This document shows positions 1 to 6,282 of a stretch of DNA of 17,954 nucleotides, in pieces. A program made the translations under genes and the position numbers. The first letter of the stretch is position 1, and each line of letters begins with the position of its first letter. Under the pieces are notes generated by a model. The model was given only the letters and a program-made list of their open reading frames with translations. It searched no databases and was not told where the DNA came from. Source of the stretch: Streptomyces avicenniae (GTDB taxonomy: Bacteria > Actinomycetota > Actinomycetes > Streptomycetales > Streptomycetaceae); contig NZ_JOEK01000024.1 of the NCBI RefSeq assembly GCF_000719135.1, forward strand, positions 1-17,954. Reading direction: 5' to 3'.

Positions 1-45
1 CGAAGAACCCAGCTCAGACCGCAGTCACCCGTCCGGGGATGATCA

Positions 46-420
46 CTAAATCACCAGCCCAACACCTCGCTCATCTAGTGATCGTTCCCAGATTCGGCAG
101 ATGGTGCCGATGGCGACCAGGTCGTCCTCGAACAAGGCTCGTTGGAACCCTATGGTGAGGAATGCGCGCATGTTCTCGACGGTGCCGTTGAGTGCCTCGT
201 TGGCTTCCCTGACGACTCTTTTACCGCCGTGCGTCGCCAGGATGTCGGCTATCGCTGCACGCAGTTCGGCCTCCGTCATCTCGTCCACCGGCGTGTCGGA
301 CGCGATCGTGACGGTGGTCGGAGTTTCCGCCGAACCGGCAGCGAGGGCGGGGGTCGTGAAGAGGAAGGCGGGAGTCAGAGCGGTGGCGGCGACGAGCAGT
401 GCGGCGCGAGTTGATCGCAT
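46..420 (-). CDS. Small secreted ALF-repeat protein
   Basis: This is a 124-residue protein with a signal peptide (positive start MRSTR, hydrophobic stretch about residues 6-25, likely cleavage after PALA at about residue 28), so it is probably exported. Residues about 48-103 match the ALF repeat found in many secreted Streptomyces proteins: AELRAAIADIL, GGKRVVREANEALNGT, then VENMRAFL and FEDDLVAI. Such proteins usually carry several repeats; here there is about one and a half, followed by a C-terminus (CRIWERSLDERG) unlike the repeat consensus. The start at 420 is preferred over the in-frame ATG at 465 because GGAGG lies 9 bases before it and the signal peptide then begins normally. The cellular role of ALF repeats is not known to me. 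The gene appears monocistronic. The family call is from motif memory; the function is open. Confidence 0.75.
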   Translation of the reverse strand: MRSTRAALLVAATALTPAFLFTTPALAAGSAETPTTVTIASDTPVDEMTEAELRAAIADILATHGGKRVVREANEALNGTVENMRAFLTIGFQRALFEDDLVAIGTICRIWERSLDERGVGLVI

Positions 421-504
421 GGGCGTATACCTCCGTGAGCGGCTCAAAGGGTGAGGTTTTCTCATCCCCTGTGCTGCTAAACGATCTTACCTTGGTACAG
501 GCCA

Positions 505-510
505 ATTATC
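505..510 (-). promoter_or_regulatory. Possible -10 element of the ALF-repeat gene
   Basis: On the minus strand GATAAT lies about 85 bases upstream of the start at 420. It is the best TATAAT match in this intergenic stretch, but no convincing -35 element is seen 16-19 bases further upstream. It sits inside an inverted repeat GTACAG (495-500) / CTGTAC (517-522). Weak prediction. Confidence 0.25.
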
Positions 511-691
511 GAACGACTGTACGAACGATGCCCTGCTCGTCCTTCGTGAGGTCCACACCGAACGGAAGACCCGCGCGGCCGTCACCCGCGACGACTCCAC
601 CACGCCCCCAACGCCCCTACATGCTGATACGTCATGGCTGACGGCCTTGGTGAAGGTCTGGTCCGCAGAGCGGAGGGGGAGTTCTGACGGG

Positions 692-1249
692 TCAGGCGGC
701 GGCCGGACCGTACGCCAGGTGCACCACGCCGTTCTCGAACGTCTCGCTCGCCACGAGCTTCAGCGGAGTCCGCGGGTAGCCCTCGGGGAAGAGGCGCGGG
801 CCCTCACCGAGCGTCAGCGGGTAGACGAGCAGGTGCAGTTCGTCCACCAGGCCGTCCGCCAGCATGGCCCGCACGAGGGTGGCGCTGCCGCTGACGTAGA
901 TGCCGCCGTCCACGCCGTCCTTGAAGCGGCGGATGGCCTCGGGGTCGTACGCGCCGAGCGAGGTGGAGTGCTTCCAGAGACTCTGCGGGTCCGTCAGCGT
1001 CGAGGAGACGACGTACTTGGGCGTGTCGTTGAAGAACGGCGCGCCCGGGTCGTCCTCGGCGGTCCGGGTGGACCAGGCGGGCGCGAAGCCCTCGAACGTC
1101 GTGCGGCCGAGCAGGATCGCCGAGCAGTCCCCGGTGACCGCGGTGAGGACCCGGGTCATGCCCTCGGTGAACCCGTACTCCATCGTCCACATCGGCGCGT
1201 CGATCACTCCGTCGAGAGTGATGAACTCGTGCACCTTGATCGTCCCCAT
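692..1249 (-). CDS. RibD C-terminal/dihydrofolate-reductase-like protein
   Basis: This is a 185-residue cytoplasmic protein of the RibD_C/dihydrofolate-reductase-like superfamily. Features in order: N-terminal strand with FITLDGVIDAP (residues 9-19), LLGRTTFEGFAPAW (46-59) typical of the NADPH-binding half, PKYVVSSTL (77-85), GGIYVSGSATLVRAML (115-130) as the glycine-rich nucleotide loop and helix, then DELHLLVYPLTLGEGPRLF (136-154). The length fits stand-alone family members (about 180-200). These proteins are presumed NADPH-dependent reductases, but the substrate is usually unknown, and true folate or riboflavin roles should not be assumed. The start at 1249 is supported by GGAGGAG six bases upstream; an in-frame ATG at 1279 lacks such a site. 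It appears to be a single-gene unit. Confidence 0.85.
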   Translation of the reverse strand: MGTIKVHEFITLDGVIDAPMWTMEYGFTEGMTRVLTAVTGDCSAILLGRTTFEGFAPAWSTRTAEDDPGAPFFNDTPKYVVSSTLTDPQSLWKHSTSLGAYDPEAIRRFKDGVDGGIYVSGSATLVRAMLADGLVDELHLLVYPLTLGEGPRLFPEGYPRTPLKLVASETFENGVVHLAYGPAAA

Positions 1250-1414
1250 GACGCGCTCCTCCGCTGCCCGCCCGGTCACGGCCTCCCCGCGTCCGTCGGC
1301 GTCACGGATACAGACAGCGGCCCTCGTCGGAACTCATCGCCCACCCGGATGTGGCGTGTGTCACAGTCGCGCGGTCGCCGAGTGGCGGGCAGGTCCTCCC
1401 GGCCGTGCAGGCGA

Positions 1415-1498
1415 ACGCCACGCCCACGCCGGGAGGCGGCCCGGCGCCACATGAGGTGCCGGAGACCCGCCGACCACACGGTGGCGTGGGCGTGGCGT
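1415..1498. repeat. Perfect 16-bp inverted repeat, 52-bp spacer
   Basis: ACGCCACGCCCACGCC at 1415-1430 is the exact reverse complement of the 16 bases at 1483-1498. The 52-base spacer contains a smaller imperfect hairpin (CCGG..CAC / GTG..CCGG, about 1440-1463). The 304-base interval 1250-1553 holds no credible gene. The repeat lies downstream of the secreted-protein gene ending at 1554 and upstream of the RibD-like gene, so it could act as a terminator, a folded leader, or be a decayed small element. No target-site duplication is seen. Confidence 0.7.
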
Positions 1499-1553
1499 CG
1501 CGCCGAGGGGAGCGGAGGAGCGGCTGTGCCTACTCAGCCGCCGTGCGATCTGC

Positions 1554-1955
1554 TCACGCCTTCCACTGGGCGTAGTCCTCATACCGCACGGACGGGACTC
1601 CGTCCTTCACCAGGTCCAGCGTGAAGGCGTAGGTGCTCCCTTCCGTCAGGTCGTAGCCACCCGAGGCGCGGTGGGTCTTGCACTTGCCGTTGCCGCCCAC
1701 GGAGAACGTGTCGTAGTAGTGGTAGCCCTCGACACTCACCTCCACTGCCCAGCCGTCGGCTTCGATGTCGCATATCTCGACAATGTCGCCGTGGGCCTCG
1801 AAGCGCAGGCGCCCGCCCGGGTCGCCGTCATCGGTGTGGAGGGTGTGGTCCCAGTCGATGGCCTGGGCCGAGGTGGCGTTGAGGGCGGGGAAGGCGAGGG
1901 CGGCAGCGAGGACGGCCGCGCAGCGCAGGGTCGTCTTCTTACGGGGCTTCCACAT
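1554..1955 (-). CDS. Small secreted protein, function unknown
   Basis: This is a 133-residue protein with a clear Sec signal peptide: basic start MWKPRKKT, hydrophobic stretch about residues 10-24, and cleavage expected after SAQA (residue 32). The mature part is about 101 residues, aromatic- and acid-rich and probably all-beta (EVSVEGYHYYDTFSV, STYAFTLDLV). It has exactly two cysteines, C62 (EICDIEA) and C92 (GKCKTH), which could form one disulfide outside the cell. The start at 1955 is chosen because AAGGAAG lies 8 bases upstream and the signal peptide begins there; a longer in-frame start at 2045 would add a non-signal-like extension. I do not recognise a named family. No operon partners are seen. 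Confidence 0.75.
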   Translation of the reverse strand: MWKPRKKTTLRCAAVLAAALAFPALNATSAQAIDWDHTLHTDDGDPGGRLRFEAHGDIVEICDIEADGWAVEVSVEGYHYYDTFSVGGNGKCKTHRASGGYDLTEGSTYAFTLDLVKDGVPSVRYEDYAQWKA

Positions 1956-2025
1956 GAGGGCATCTTCCTTCGTCACGGCCCGCCACATGTCGTCAACAAC
2001 AGCGCAGTGTGCGGGACTTGAGCGG

Positions 2026-2031
2026 ACCCTA
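2026..2031 (-). promoter_or_regulatory. Possible -10 of the secreted-protein gene
   Basis: Minus-strand TAGGGT, a common Streptomyces -10 form, lies about 70 bases upstream of the start at 1955. The sequence 17 bases further upstream, TTCCCG, is only a weak -35. Low confidence. Confidence 0.3.
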
Positions 2032-2351
2032 GCCCGCTGGTTCACACTCGGGAACGTTGCGACGCGCGTAGTTGATCAAGACTTGATGGTTCCGGAACTG
2101 CGCGGGAGCGGCCCGGCGAGCAGGGGCGTCCACCGGCAGGGACGCAGGTAAGGGCGCAGGTGGGGCGGGTACGGCCGGGGCCAAGGCGTCGCGAGCCTGC
2201 TGGACGGCGCGTGGCCTCGCGCCTTTCCTCACGTGTACGTTTTGAGGCAGCTCGCTGCGCGGCTCGGGCCCGCTGTGTGCCGGGCGTCGAGGTCGTCCGC
2301 GAGCGGCATGGCGGCATCGTGGTGCAGCGCCCAGGCCGGTTCTTCCTTCGA

Positions 2352-2600
2352 CTTCCGCCACGGCCGGGTGAGATCTTCCAGCCGCCGCACGCCCGCGCGG
2401 TCAGAAGGCGAGCAGGGGGCGGGTTCCTGCGGGCGCCACGCCGGTAACGGTTGACCGAATCCGGGGTGACGCCCAGCTCCGCCGCGACAGCCCGCGCGCT
2501 GCTTCACCAGGTAGTTGACACGGGCCTGAACACTCTTCGGCGGCTGGCGGGTGAACGCCTCCTGCTCGGCACGCTCAACCGCGTCATCGATCTCCCCCAA
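2352..2600 (-). pseudogene. Remnant of a Tpg-type telomere terminal protein gene
   Basis: Read on the minus strand, bases 2600 to about 2500 encode LGEIDDAVERA, EQEAFTRQPPKS and VQARVNYLVKQ, which match the N-terminal region I know from Streptomyces Tpg proteins, the proteins covalently bound to the ends of linear replicons. Near 2490-2500 the frame breaks. Shifting by one base restores ARAVAAELGVTPDSVNRYRR and GARRNPPP, the helix-turn-helix part of the same family. After about 2400 another frame change is needed to reach RRLEDLTRPW (2352-2387). No start ATG is left (the equivalent codon is TTG at 2598-2600) and the C-terminal two thirds are not recognisable. At least two frameshifts plus truncation make this a pseudogene. 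The rest of 1956-2695 shows no intact gene. Confidence 0.7.
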
Positions 2601-2662
2601 ACAGACTTCAGCCTCTGATTCGCAGCGGCGTTTAACCCCGGATTGTCGAATTCCCGTGGGAA

Positions 2663-2688
2663 CCCGCCGGGGCGGGACCGTGTGGTCC
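2663..2688 (-). terminator. Possible terminator after the PNPOx-like gene
   Basis: Two overlapping small hairpins, CCCGC-CGGG-GCGGG (2663-2676) and GGACC-GTGT-GGTCC (2675-2688), lie just downstream of the stop at 2696 on the minus strand. There is no T tract, as is usual in high-GC actinomycetes. Weak. Confidence 0.3.
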
Positions 2689-2695
2689 GCCGTCG

Positions 2696-3178
2696 CTACG
2701 GCCGGGGGGCTCGCCAGATGCGGCTGCGCAGGTCGAGGCCGCGGATGACCTGGACCCGCCACGGCGTCAGGCGCAGGACGTGCAGCGCCGGGTCGGCAGG
2801 TGACTTCCAGAACGAGCCGAGGTGGTATCCGGCGCCGCGCGGGCTGGTGCGGGCGTAGAGGTCCCAGACGTGTTCCTTGACGTGTTCGGCGTCCTCCCAG
2901 GCGGCGACGGCGTCGATGGCGACCGAGTTGTTGCCAGGAGCCCAGTACGCGAACGAGGTGTGCGGGTTGTGCGCCAGGTGCGCCGCCTTGACCGGGGTCC
3001 GGTAGGTGGCCAGCCAGCCGAGCGGCTGCCCCTCGGACTTCTCCCACACCGGGATCAGCACCCGGGTCCTGGGCCGGTCGCGGGTGTCGATCGTGACCAT
3101 CGTGGCGTAGCGGATGGCTCCGACGAAGGTGTTGAACTCGTCTTCGAGAGCTGCGAATTCGGGGACGGTCTCGCTCAT
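2696..3178 (-). CDS. Pyridoxamine 5'-phosphate oxidase-like flavin protein
   Basis: This is a 160-residue cytoplasmic protein of the PNPOx-like split-barrel FMN-binding family. Visible features are the first barrel strands YATMVTIDTRDRPRTRVLIPVW (in two parts, residues 24-45), the flavin-side segment GWLATYRTPVKAAHLAHNP (54-72, with the K-x2-L-x2-NP pattern), FAYWAPG (76-82) and a C-terminal LRLTPWRVQVIRGLD (135-149), where TPWRVQV resembles the P-x-R-V-x-V end of the family. Substrate is not predictable; members act on F420, FMN, haem or pyridoxal derivatives. Its ATG overlaps the stop of the upstream reductase gene in an ATGA (3175-3178), so the two are translationally coupled and probably work in one pathway. 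No strong ribosome binding site of its own is seen, consistent with coupling. Confidence 0.85.
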   Translation of the reverse strand: MSETVPEFAALEDEFNTFVGAIRYATMVTIDTRDRPRTRVLIPVWEKSEGQPLGWLATYRTPVKAAHLAHNPHTSFAYWAPGNNSVAIDAVAAWEDAEHVKEHVWDLYARTSPRGAGYHLGSFWKSPADPALHVLRLTPWRVQVIRGLDLRSRIWRAPRP

Positions 3179-4050
3179 GACGGGTCCGTGAACGACTCGA
3201 CGGTGCGGGACAGGCTGGCCGCGCCGTGACCGGCGGCGACCTGCGCGTCGATCAGCTCCTTGAGCGGGGCGAGGGTGGGGACCGTGACGCCCTGTTCCCG
3301 GCTGGCCCGGATGATCGTCGCCAGCCCGGCCTGGTTCATGGCCAGGCTGGACTCGGTGGCGCCGTAGTCCGCTCCGTCCACCTCCTCGGCGAACGTCTCC
3401 AGCGCAGGGAAGGAGTCCGTCAGCCAGGACACCAGCATGGGCGTGAACTCGGCGGCGCCGATCCCGGCGGTGCGTGCCATCGCCGTCGCGTGAAGGAAGC
3501 CGCCGAGCATGCCGTACATCCCGGCGAGGACGGCCACGTCGTAGCCGGACGCCTGGCCCGCGTCCGTGCCGAGGAACGTGTGCCTCCCCAGCAGGGCCAG
3601 TTGGTCCTGCCAGCGCTGGTGGGCGGCCCGGGAGCCGCTGTAGTTGACCGAGGACGCGGCGGTGCCGATCGTCTGCGGCACGGCGTACACGGCTCCGTGG
3701 AGGTACTGCGCGCCGTGTCCCGCCGCCCAGTCGGCGAGTTCGCGGGCGTCCTGCGGGCCGCCCGAGGTCACGTTGACGAGCGCACGGCCGCGGACGGCCT
3801 CGGGTGCGCCGGTCAGTACCTCGCGCGCGGCCGAGGGGTCGAGGAGGGCGACGACGACGAGTTCGCCCGCCGCGACGGCCTCGGCCGACGTGGCGGCGAG
3901 GGTCGCCCCGTTCGCGACGAGAGGCTGCGCCTTGGCGGCGGAACGGTTCCAGACGGTCGTGGGGTGACCGGCGCGCAGGAACGCCTCGGCGAGTGCGCGG
4001 CCGAGGTTGCCGAGGCCGATGACGGAGACGGGTGCGGGAGAGGTGCTCAT
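3175..4050 (-). CDS. Imine-reductase-like NAD(P)-dependent dehydrogenase
   Basis: This 291-residue protein belongs to the beta-hydroxyacid dehydrogenase/6-phosphogluconate dehydrogenase superfamily, imine reductase (IRED) branch. The N-terminal Rossmann fold shows VIGLGNLGRALAEAFLRAG (residues 10-28) and VWNRS (33-37), a basic residue after the second strand fitting NADPH. The central part has NVTSGGP (93-99). The dimer-forming helical C-terminal domain has ASGYDVAVLAGMYGMLGGFLH (in two parts, 167-187); D171 sits where R-selective IREDs carry their catalytic-site aspartate, as I recall. Length matches IREDs (about 290). Natural substrates of IREDs are generally unknown; cyclic imines are reduced in vitro. 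It heads an operon with the PNPOx-like gene and is divergent from a GlxA-type regulator. The start at 4050 gives a normal N-terminus although its ribosome binding site is weak. Confidence 0.85.
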   Translation of the reverse strand: MSTSPAPVSVIGLGNLGRALAEAFLRAGHPTTVWNRSAAKAQPLVANGATLAATSAEAVAAGELVVVALLDPSAAREVLTGAPEAVRGRALVNVTSGGPQDARELADWAAGHGAQYLHGAVYAVPQTIGTAASSVNYSGSRAAHQRWQDQLALLGRHTFLGTDAGQASGYDVAVLAGMYGMLGGFLHATAMARTAGIGAAEFTPMLVSWLTDSFPALETFAEEVDGADYGATESSLAMNQAGLATIIRASREQGVTVPTLAPLKELIDAQVAAGHGAASLSRTVESFTDPS

Positions 4051-4122
4051 GGGTCCAGGCTCGCGCCACGGGGGCGGCGCGGCCAGTGACAGCGGTGACC
4101 CGAGGCGACAAAATCGTGCCAC

Positions 4123-4128
4123 TAGGCT
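4123..4128 (+). promoter_or_regulatory. -10 element suggesting a leaderless AraC-family mRNA
   Basis: TAGGCT at 4123-4128 matches the actinomycete -10 consensus and ends 6 bases before the ATG at 4135, so transcription could begin at or next to the A of the start codon. No ribosome binding site with proper spacing exists (GAGGGG directly abuts the ATG). A good -35 is not seen. The 84-base region is shared with the divergent reductase operon. Confidence 0.4.
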
Positions 4129-4134
4129 GAGGGG

Positions 4135-5124
4135 ATGAGTGTGGGTTCGGTGGCCCTCGTCGTGCCGACGGAGATCGGTGTGGCGTTCTGGGACCTCTAC
4201 GAGGTGAGCATCCCCGCGACCGTGTTCGGGATGCCGCAGCCGGATCTCGCCGACCCGTGGTACGAGCTGAGGATGTGTGGGGCGGGTGGGCCGGGCGCCG
4301 GGGCCGGTGCGGGGTTCGCGCTGCACACGCCGTACGGGCTCGACGACGTCGTGGGGGCCGGGACCGTCATCGTGACGTCGGTGCCGGACGACGTCATCGA
4401 CGAGGGGGCGCCGGTGCGGCCCGAGCTGGTCGCGGCGCTGCGCGGCGCGCATGCCGCGGGGGCCCGGATGGTGTCGCTGTGCAGCGGCGCGTTCGCGCTC
4501 GCCGAGGCGGGGCTGCTCGACGGGCGGCGCGCCACCGTCCACTGGATGCACGCCGCGCCGTTGGCGGAGCGGTATCCGGGGGTGACCGTGGACGACTCCG
4601 TGCTCTACGTGGACGACGGTGACGTGCTCACCAGCGCGGGGATGACCGCGGCGCTCGACCTGTGCCTCCACCTGGTGCGCCGCGACCTGGGCGCGCACGT
4701 CGCCAACCAGCTGGCCCGTCGTCTGGTCCTGCCGGTGCATCGGCCGGGCGGGCAGGCGCAGTTCATCGACCAGTCCGTGCCCGCCTCGGACGACGAGGGC
4801 CTCGCGCCGGTGCTCGACTGGGCGCGGGCGCGTCTGGACCAGCCGCTGACGATCGAGGACATGGCGCGCCGGGCGATGATGAGCCGGCGGACGTTCTACC
4901 GTCGTCTCCAGCAGGCCACCGGCACGACGCCGCTGCGCTGGCTGCTCGGCCAGCGGCTCGCGCGGGCGCAGAGCCTCCTCGAATCGACCGACCTGCCGGT
5001 GGAGCGGATCGCGAGGCTGAGCGGTCTCGGCACGGTGAACAACCTCCGCCACCATTTCCTGAAGCAGCTCGGGGTCTCCCCCAGCGGCTATCGCAGCGCG
5101 TTCCCGCGGCAGCGGCAGGACTGA
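4135..5124 (+). CDS. GlxA-family AraC-type transcriptional regulator
   Basis: This 329-residue regulator has an N-terminal DJ-1/PfpI-like (class I glutamine amidotransferase-fold) sensor domain, residues about 5-200, and a C-terminal AraC DNA-binding domain, residues about 222-325. The sensor shows MVSLCSGAFALAEAGLLDG (112-130) with the nucleophile-elbow cysteine C116, then ATVHWMHA (133-140) and TSAGMTAALDL (166-176), all typical of GlxA-like regulators. The DNA-binding part has two helix-turn-helix motifs: LTIEDMARRAMMSRRTFYRR (238-257) and PVERIARLSGLGTVNNLRHH (288-307), ending with GVSPSGYR. Known relatives sense amines, amino acids or betaine-type compounds. The divergent arrangement 84 bases from the imine-reductase operon makes that operon its likely target. 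It converges with the LacI gene, with only 5 bases between stops. Confidence 0.9.
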   Translation: MSVGSVALVVPTEIGVAFWDLYEVSIPATVFGMPQPDLADPWYELRMCGAGGPGAGAGAGFALHTPYGLDDVVGAGTVIVTSVPDDVIDEGAPVRPELVAALRGAHAAGARMVSLCSGAFALAEAGLLDGRRATVHWMHAAPLAERYPGVTVDDSVLYVDDGDVLTSAGMTAALDLCLHLVRRDLGAHVANQLARRLVLPVHRPGGQAQFIDQSVPASDDEGLAPVLDWARARLDQPLTIEDMARRAMMSRRTFYRRLQQATGTTPLRWLLGQRLARAQSLLESTDLPVERIARLSGLGTVNNLRHHFLKQLGVSPSGYRSAFPRQRQD

Positions 5125-5129
5125 ACCGG

Positions 5130-6155
5130 TCAGCCGCGGGGGGACGTGCTGTCGCGGACGACCAGGGTCGTGGCCAGTTCCACGCGGGGGCTCTCCAGTT
5201 CGTCGCCGTTGATCAGGCGCAGGAGGGTGCGCAGCGCGCTGCCGCCCATCTCCTTGAGCGGCTGGCGTACCGTCGTGAGCGCCGGGGAGACCCAGCGGGC
5301 CTCGGGCAGGTCGTCGAAGCCGACGACGCTGACGTCCTCGGGGACGCGCAGCCCGGCGCCGGTCAGCGCCTCGTAGCCGCCGATCGCCATGTGGTCCGAG
5401 CAGATGAACAGCGCGGTGGGCGGGTCGGGCAGCCCGATCAGCGCGCGGACCTGTTCCGCGCCGCTGGCGCGGTCGTGGTTGCCGTGCCTGACCAGCCCTG
5501 GCAGGACGTCGAGCCCGGCCGCCGCCATGGCGGAGCGGTAACCGGCGGTCCTGGCGCGCGTGTAGAGGTGCTCGGGCGGGCCGGTGACGAGCGCGATGCG
5601 GCGGTGGCCGCGCTGGAGGAGGTGGTCGGTGGCCTCGTAGGCGCCTGACCAGTTGGTGGTGCCTATGGACGTGACGTCCCGTGGCGGGTCGCTCAGCGGG
5701 TCGATCACGACGCAGGGGATCCCGGCGCGTGCCAGCCGGGCGAGTTGGGCGGGGGTCGCCTCGACGAGGCCGAGGACCACACCGGCGCTGCCGCGCTCCA
5801 GGATCCGGTCCACCCAGTCCTGGCCGCGCCCTGTCGGCCCGGTGGGGCGTGCCCGGGAGATGACCACGTGGACGTCGGCCTCGTAGGCCGCCGCCTCCAT
5901 GCCGCTGGCCACGCTCGCGGGCCAGGAGCCGTCGAGTCCGCTCAGTACGAGATCGACGGTGCGGACCTGCCGTTCGGGACCCGGGGTGCCGCGGCGTACG
6001 TAGTGGTGCCAGCGCAGTGCCTCGTCCACCTTGGCGCGGGTGTCCTGCGAGACGTCGTCCCGGCCGTTGAGGACCTTGGAGACGGTGGAGACGGACACTC
6101 CGGTGATCTCCGCGATGTGCGCGAGCGTCGGGCGGGGCGTGTTGCTACCGGTCAC
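5130..6155 (-). CDS. LacI-family transcriptional repressor
   Basis: This is a 341-residue LacI/GalR-family regulator. Residues 9-55 hold the helix-turn-helix and hinge (TLAHIAEITGVSVSTVSKVL, NGRDDVSQDTRAKV). The remainder is a periplasmic-binding-protein-like sugar sensor with typical segments: TVDLVLSGLDGSW (66-78), AGVVLG, IPCVVIDP, GHRRIALVTGPP (183-194), TALFICSDHMAIGGYEAL (249-266) and VSVVGFDDLPEARWVSPALT (in two parts, 275-294). The start is GTG at 6155, with no upstream in-frame alternative before a weak ribosome binding region. It lies downstream of the secreted ThuA/PQQ dehydrogenase gene on the same strand, separated from it by a strong hairpin. The palindrome at 9667-9680 in front of that gene is a likely operator, which would make this its sugar-responsive repressor (inference). 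Confidence 0.9.
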   Translation of the reverse strand: MTGSNTPRPTLAHIAEITGVSVSTVSKVLNGRDDVSQDTRAKVDEALRWHHYVRRGTPGPERQVRTVDLVLSGLDGSWPASVASGMEAAAYEADVHVVISRARPTGPTGRGQDWVDRILERGSAGVVLGLVEATPAQLARLARAGIPCVVIDPLSDPPRDVTSIGTTNWSGAYEATDHLLQRGHRRIALVTGPPEHLYTRARTAGYRSAMAAAGLDVLPGLVRHGNHDRASGAEQVRALIGLPDPPTALFICSDHMAIGGYEALTGAGLRVPEDVSVVGFDDLPEARWVSPALTTVRQPLKEMGGSALRTLLRLINGDELESPRVELATTLVVRDSTSPRG

Positions 6156-6241
6156 GAGCCCATTCTCTGCTCTCCCGGCCCCTTCCGGGACACTGAGGCC
6201 AGCCGGACGGCGACGGGGACGCCGCCGTCGAGGACGGGAGT

Positions 6242-6276
6242 GCGGGCCCCCGCGTCGCGAGGACGCGAGGGCCCGC
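6242..6276 (-). terminator. Strong hairpin terminator after the ThuA/PQQ gene
   Basis: GCGGGCCC-c-CGCGTC, a 5-base loop, then GACGCG-a-GGGCCCGC gives a 14-bp GC stem with one mismatch. It lies 6 bases past the stop at 6283 on the minus strand and upstream of the LacI gene. There is no T tract, but this is normal in Streptomyces. It probably ends the ThuA/PQQ transcript and insulates the LacI gene. Confidence 0.75.
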
Positions 6277-6282
6277 GTCCGG

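Noticed and set aside
647..1624. 325-codon plus-strand open frame
   Set aside because: Antisense shadow of the RibD-like gene extended through the spacer; composition is Arg/Val/Gly-rich and no family is recognisable.
2029..2361. 110-codon minus-strand frame ending near 2029
   Set aside because: No recognisable motif; it overlaps the tail of the decayed tpg region and has no ribosome binding site.
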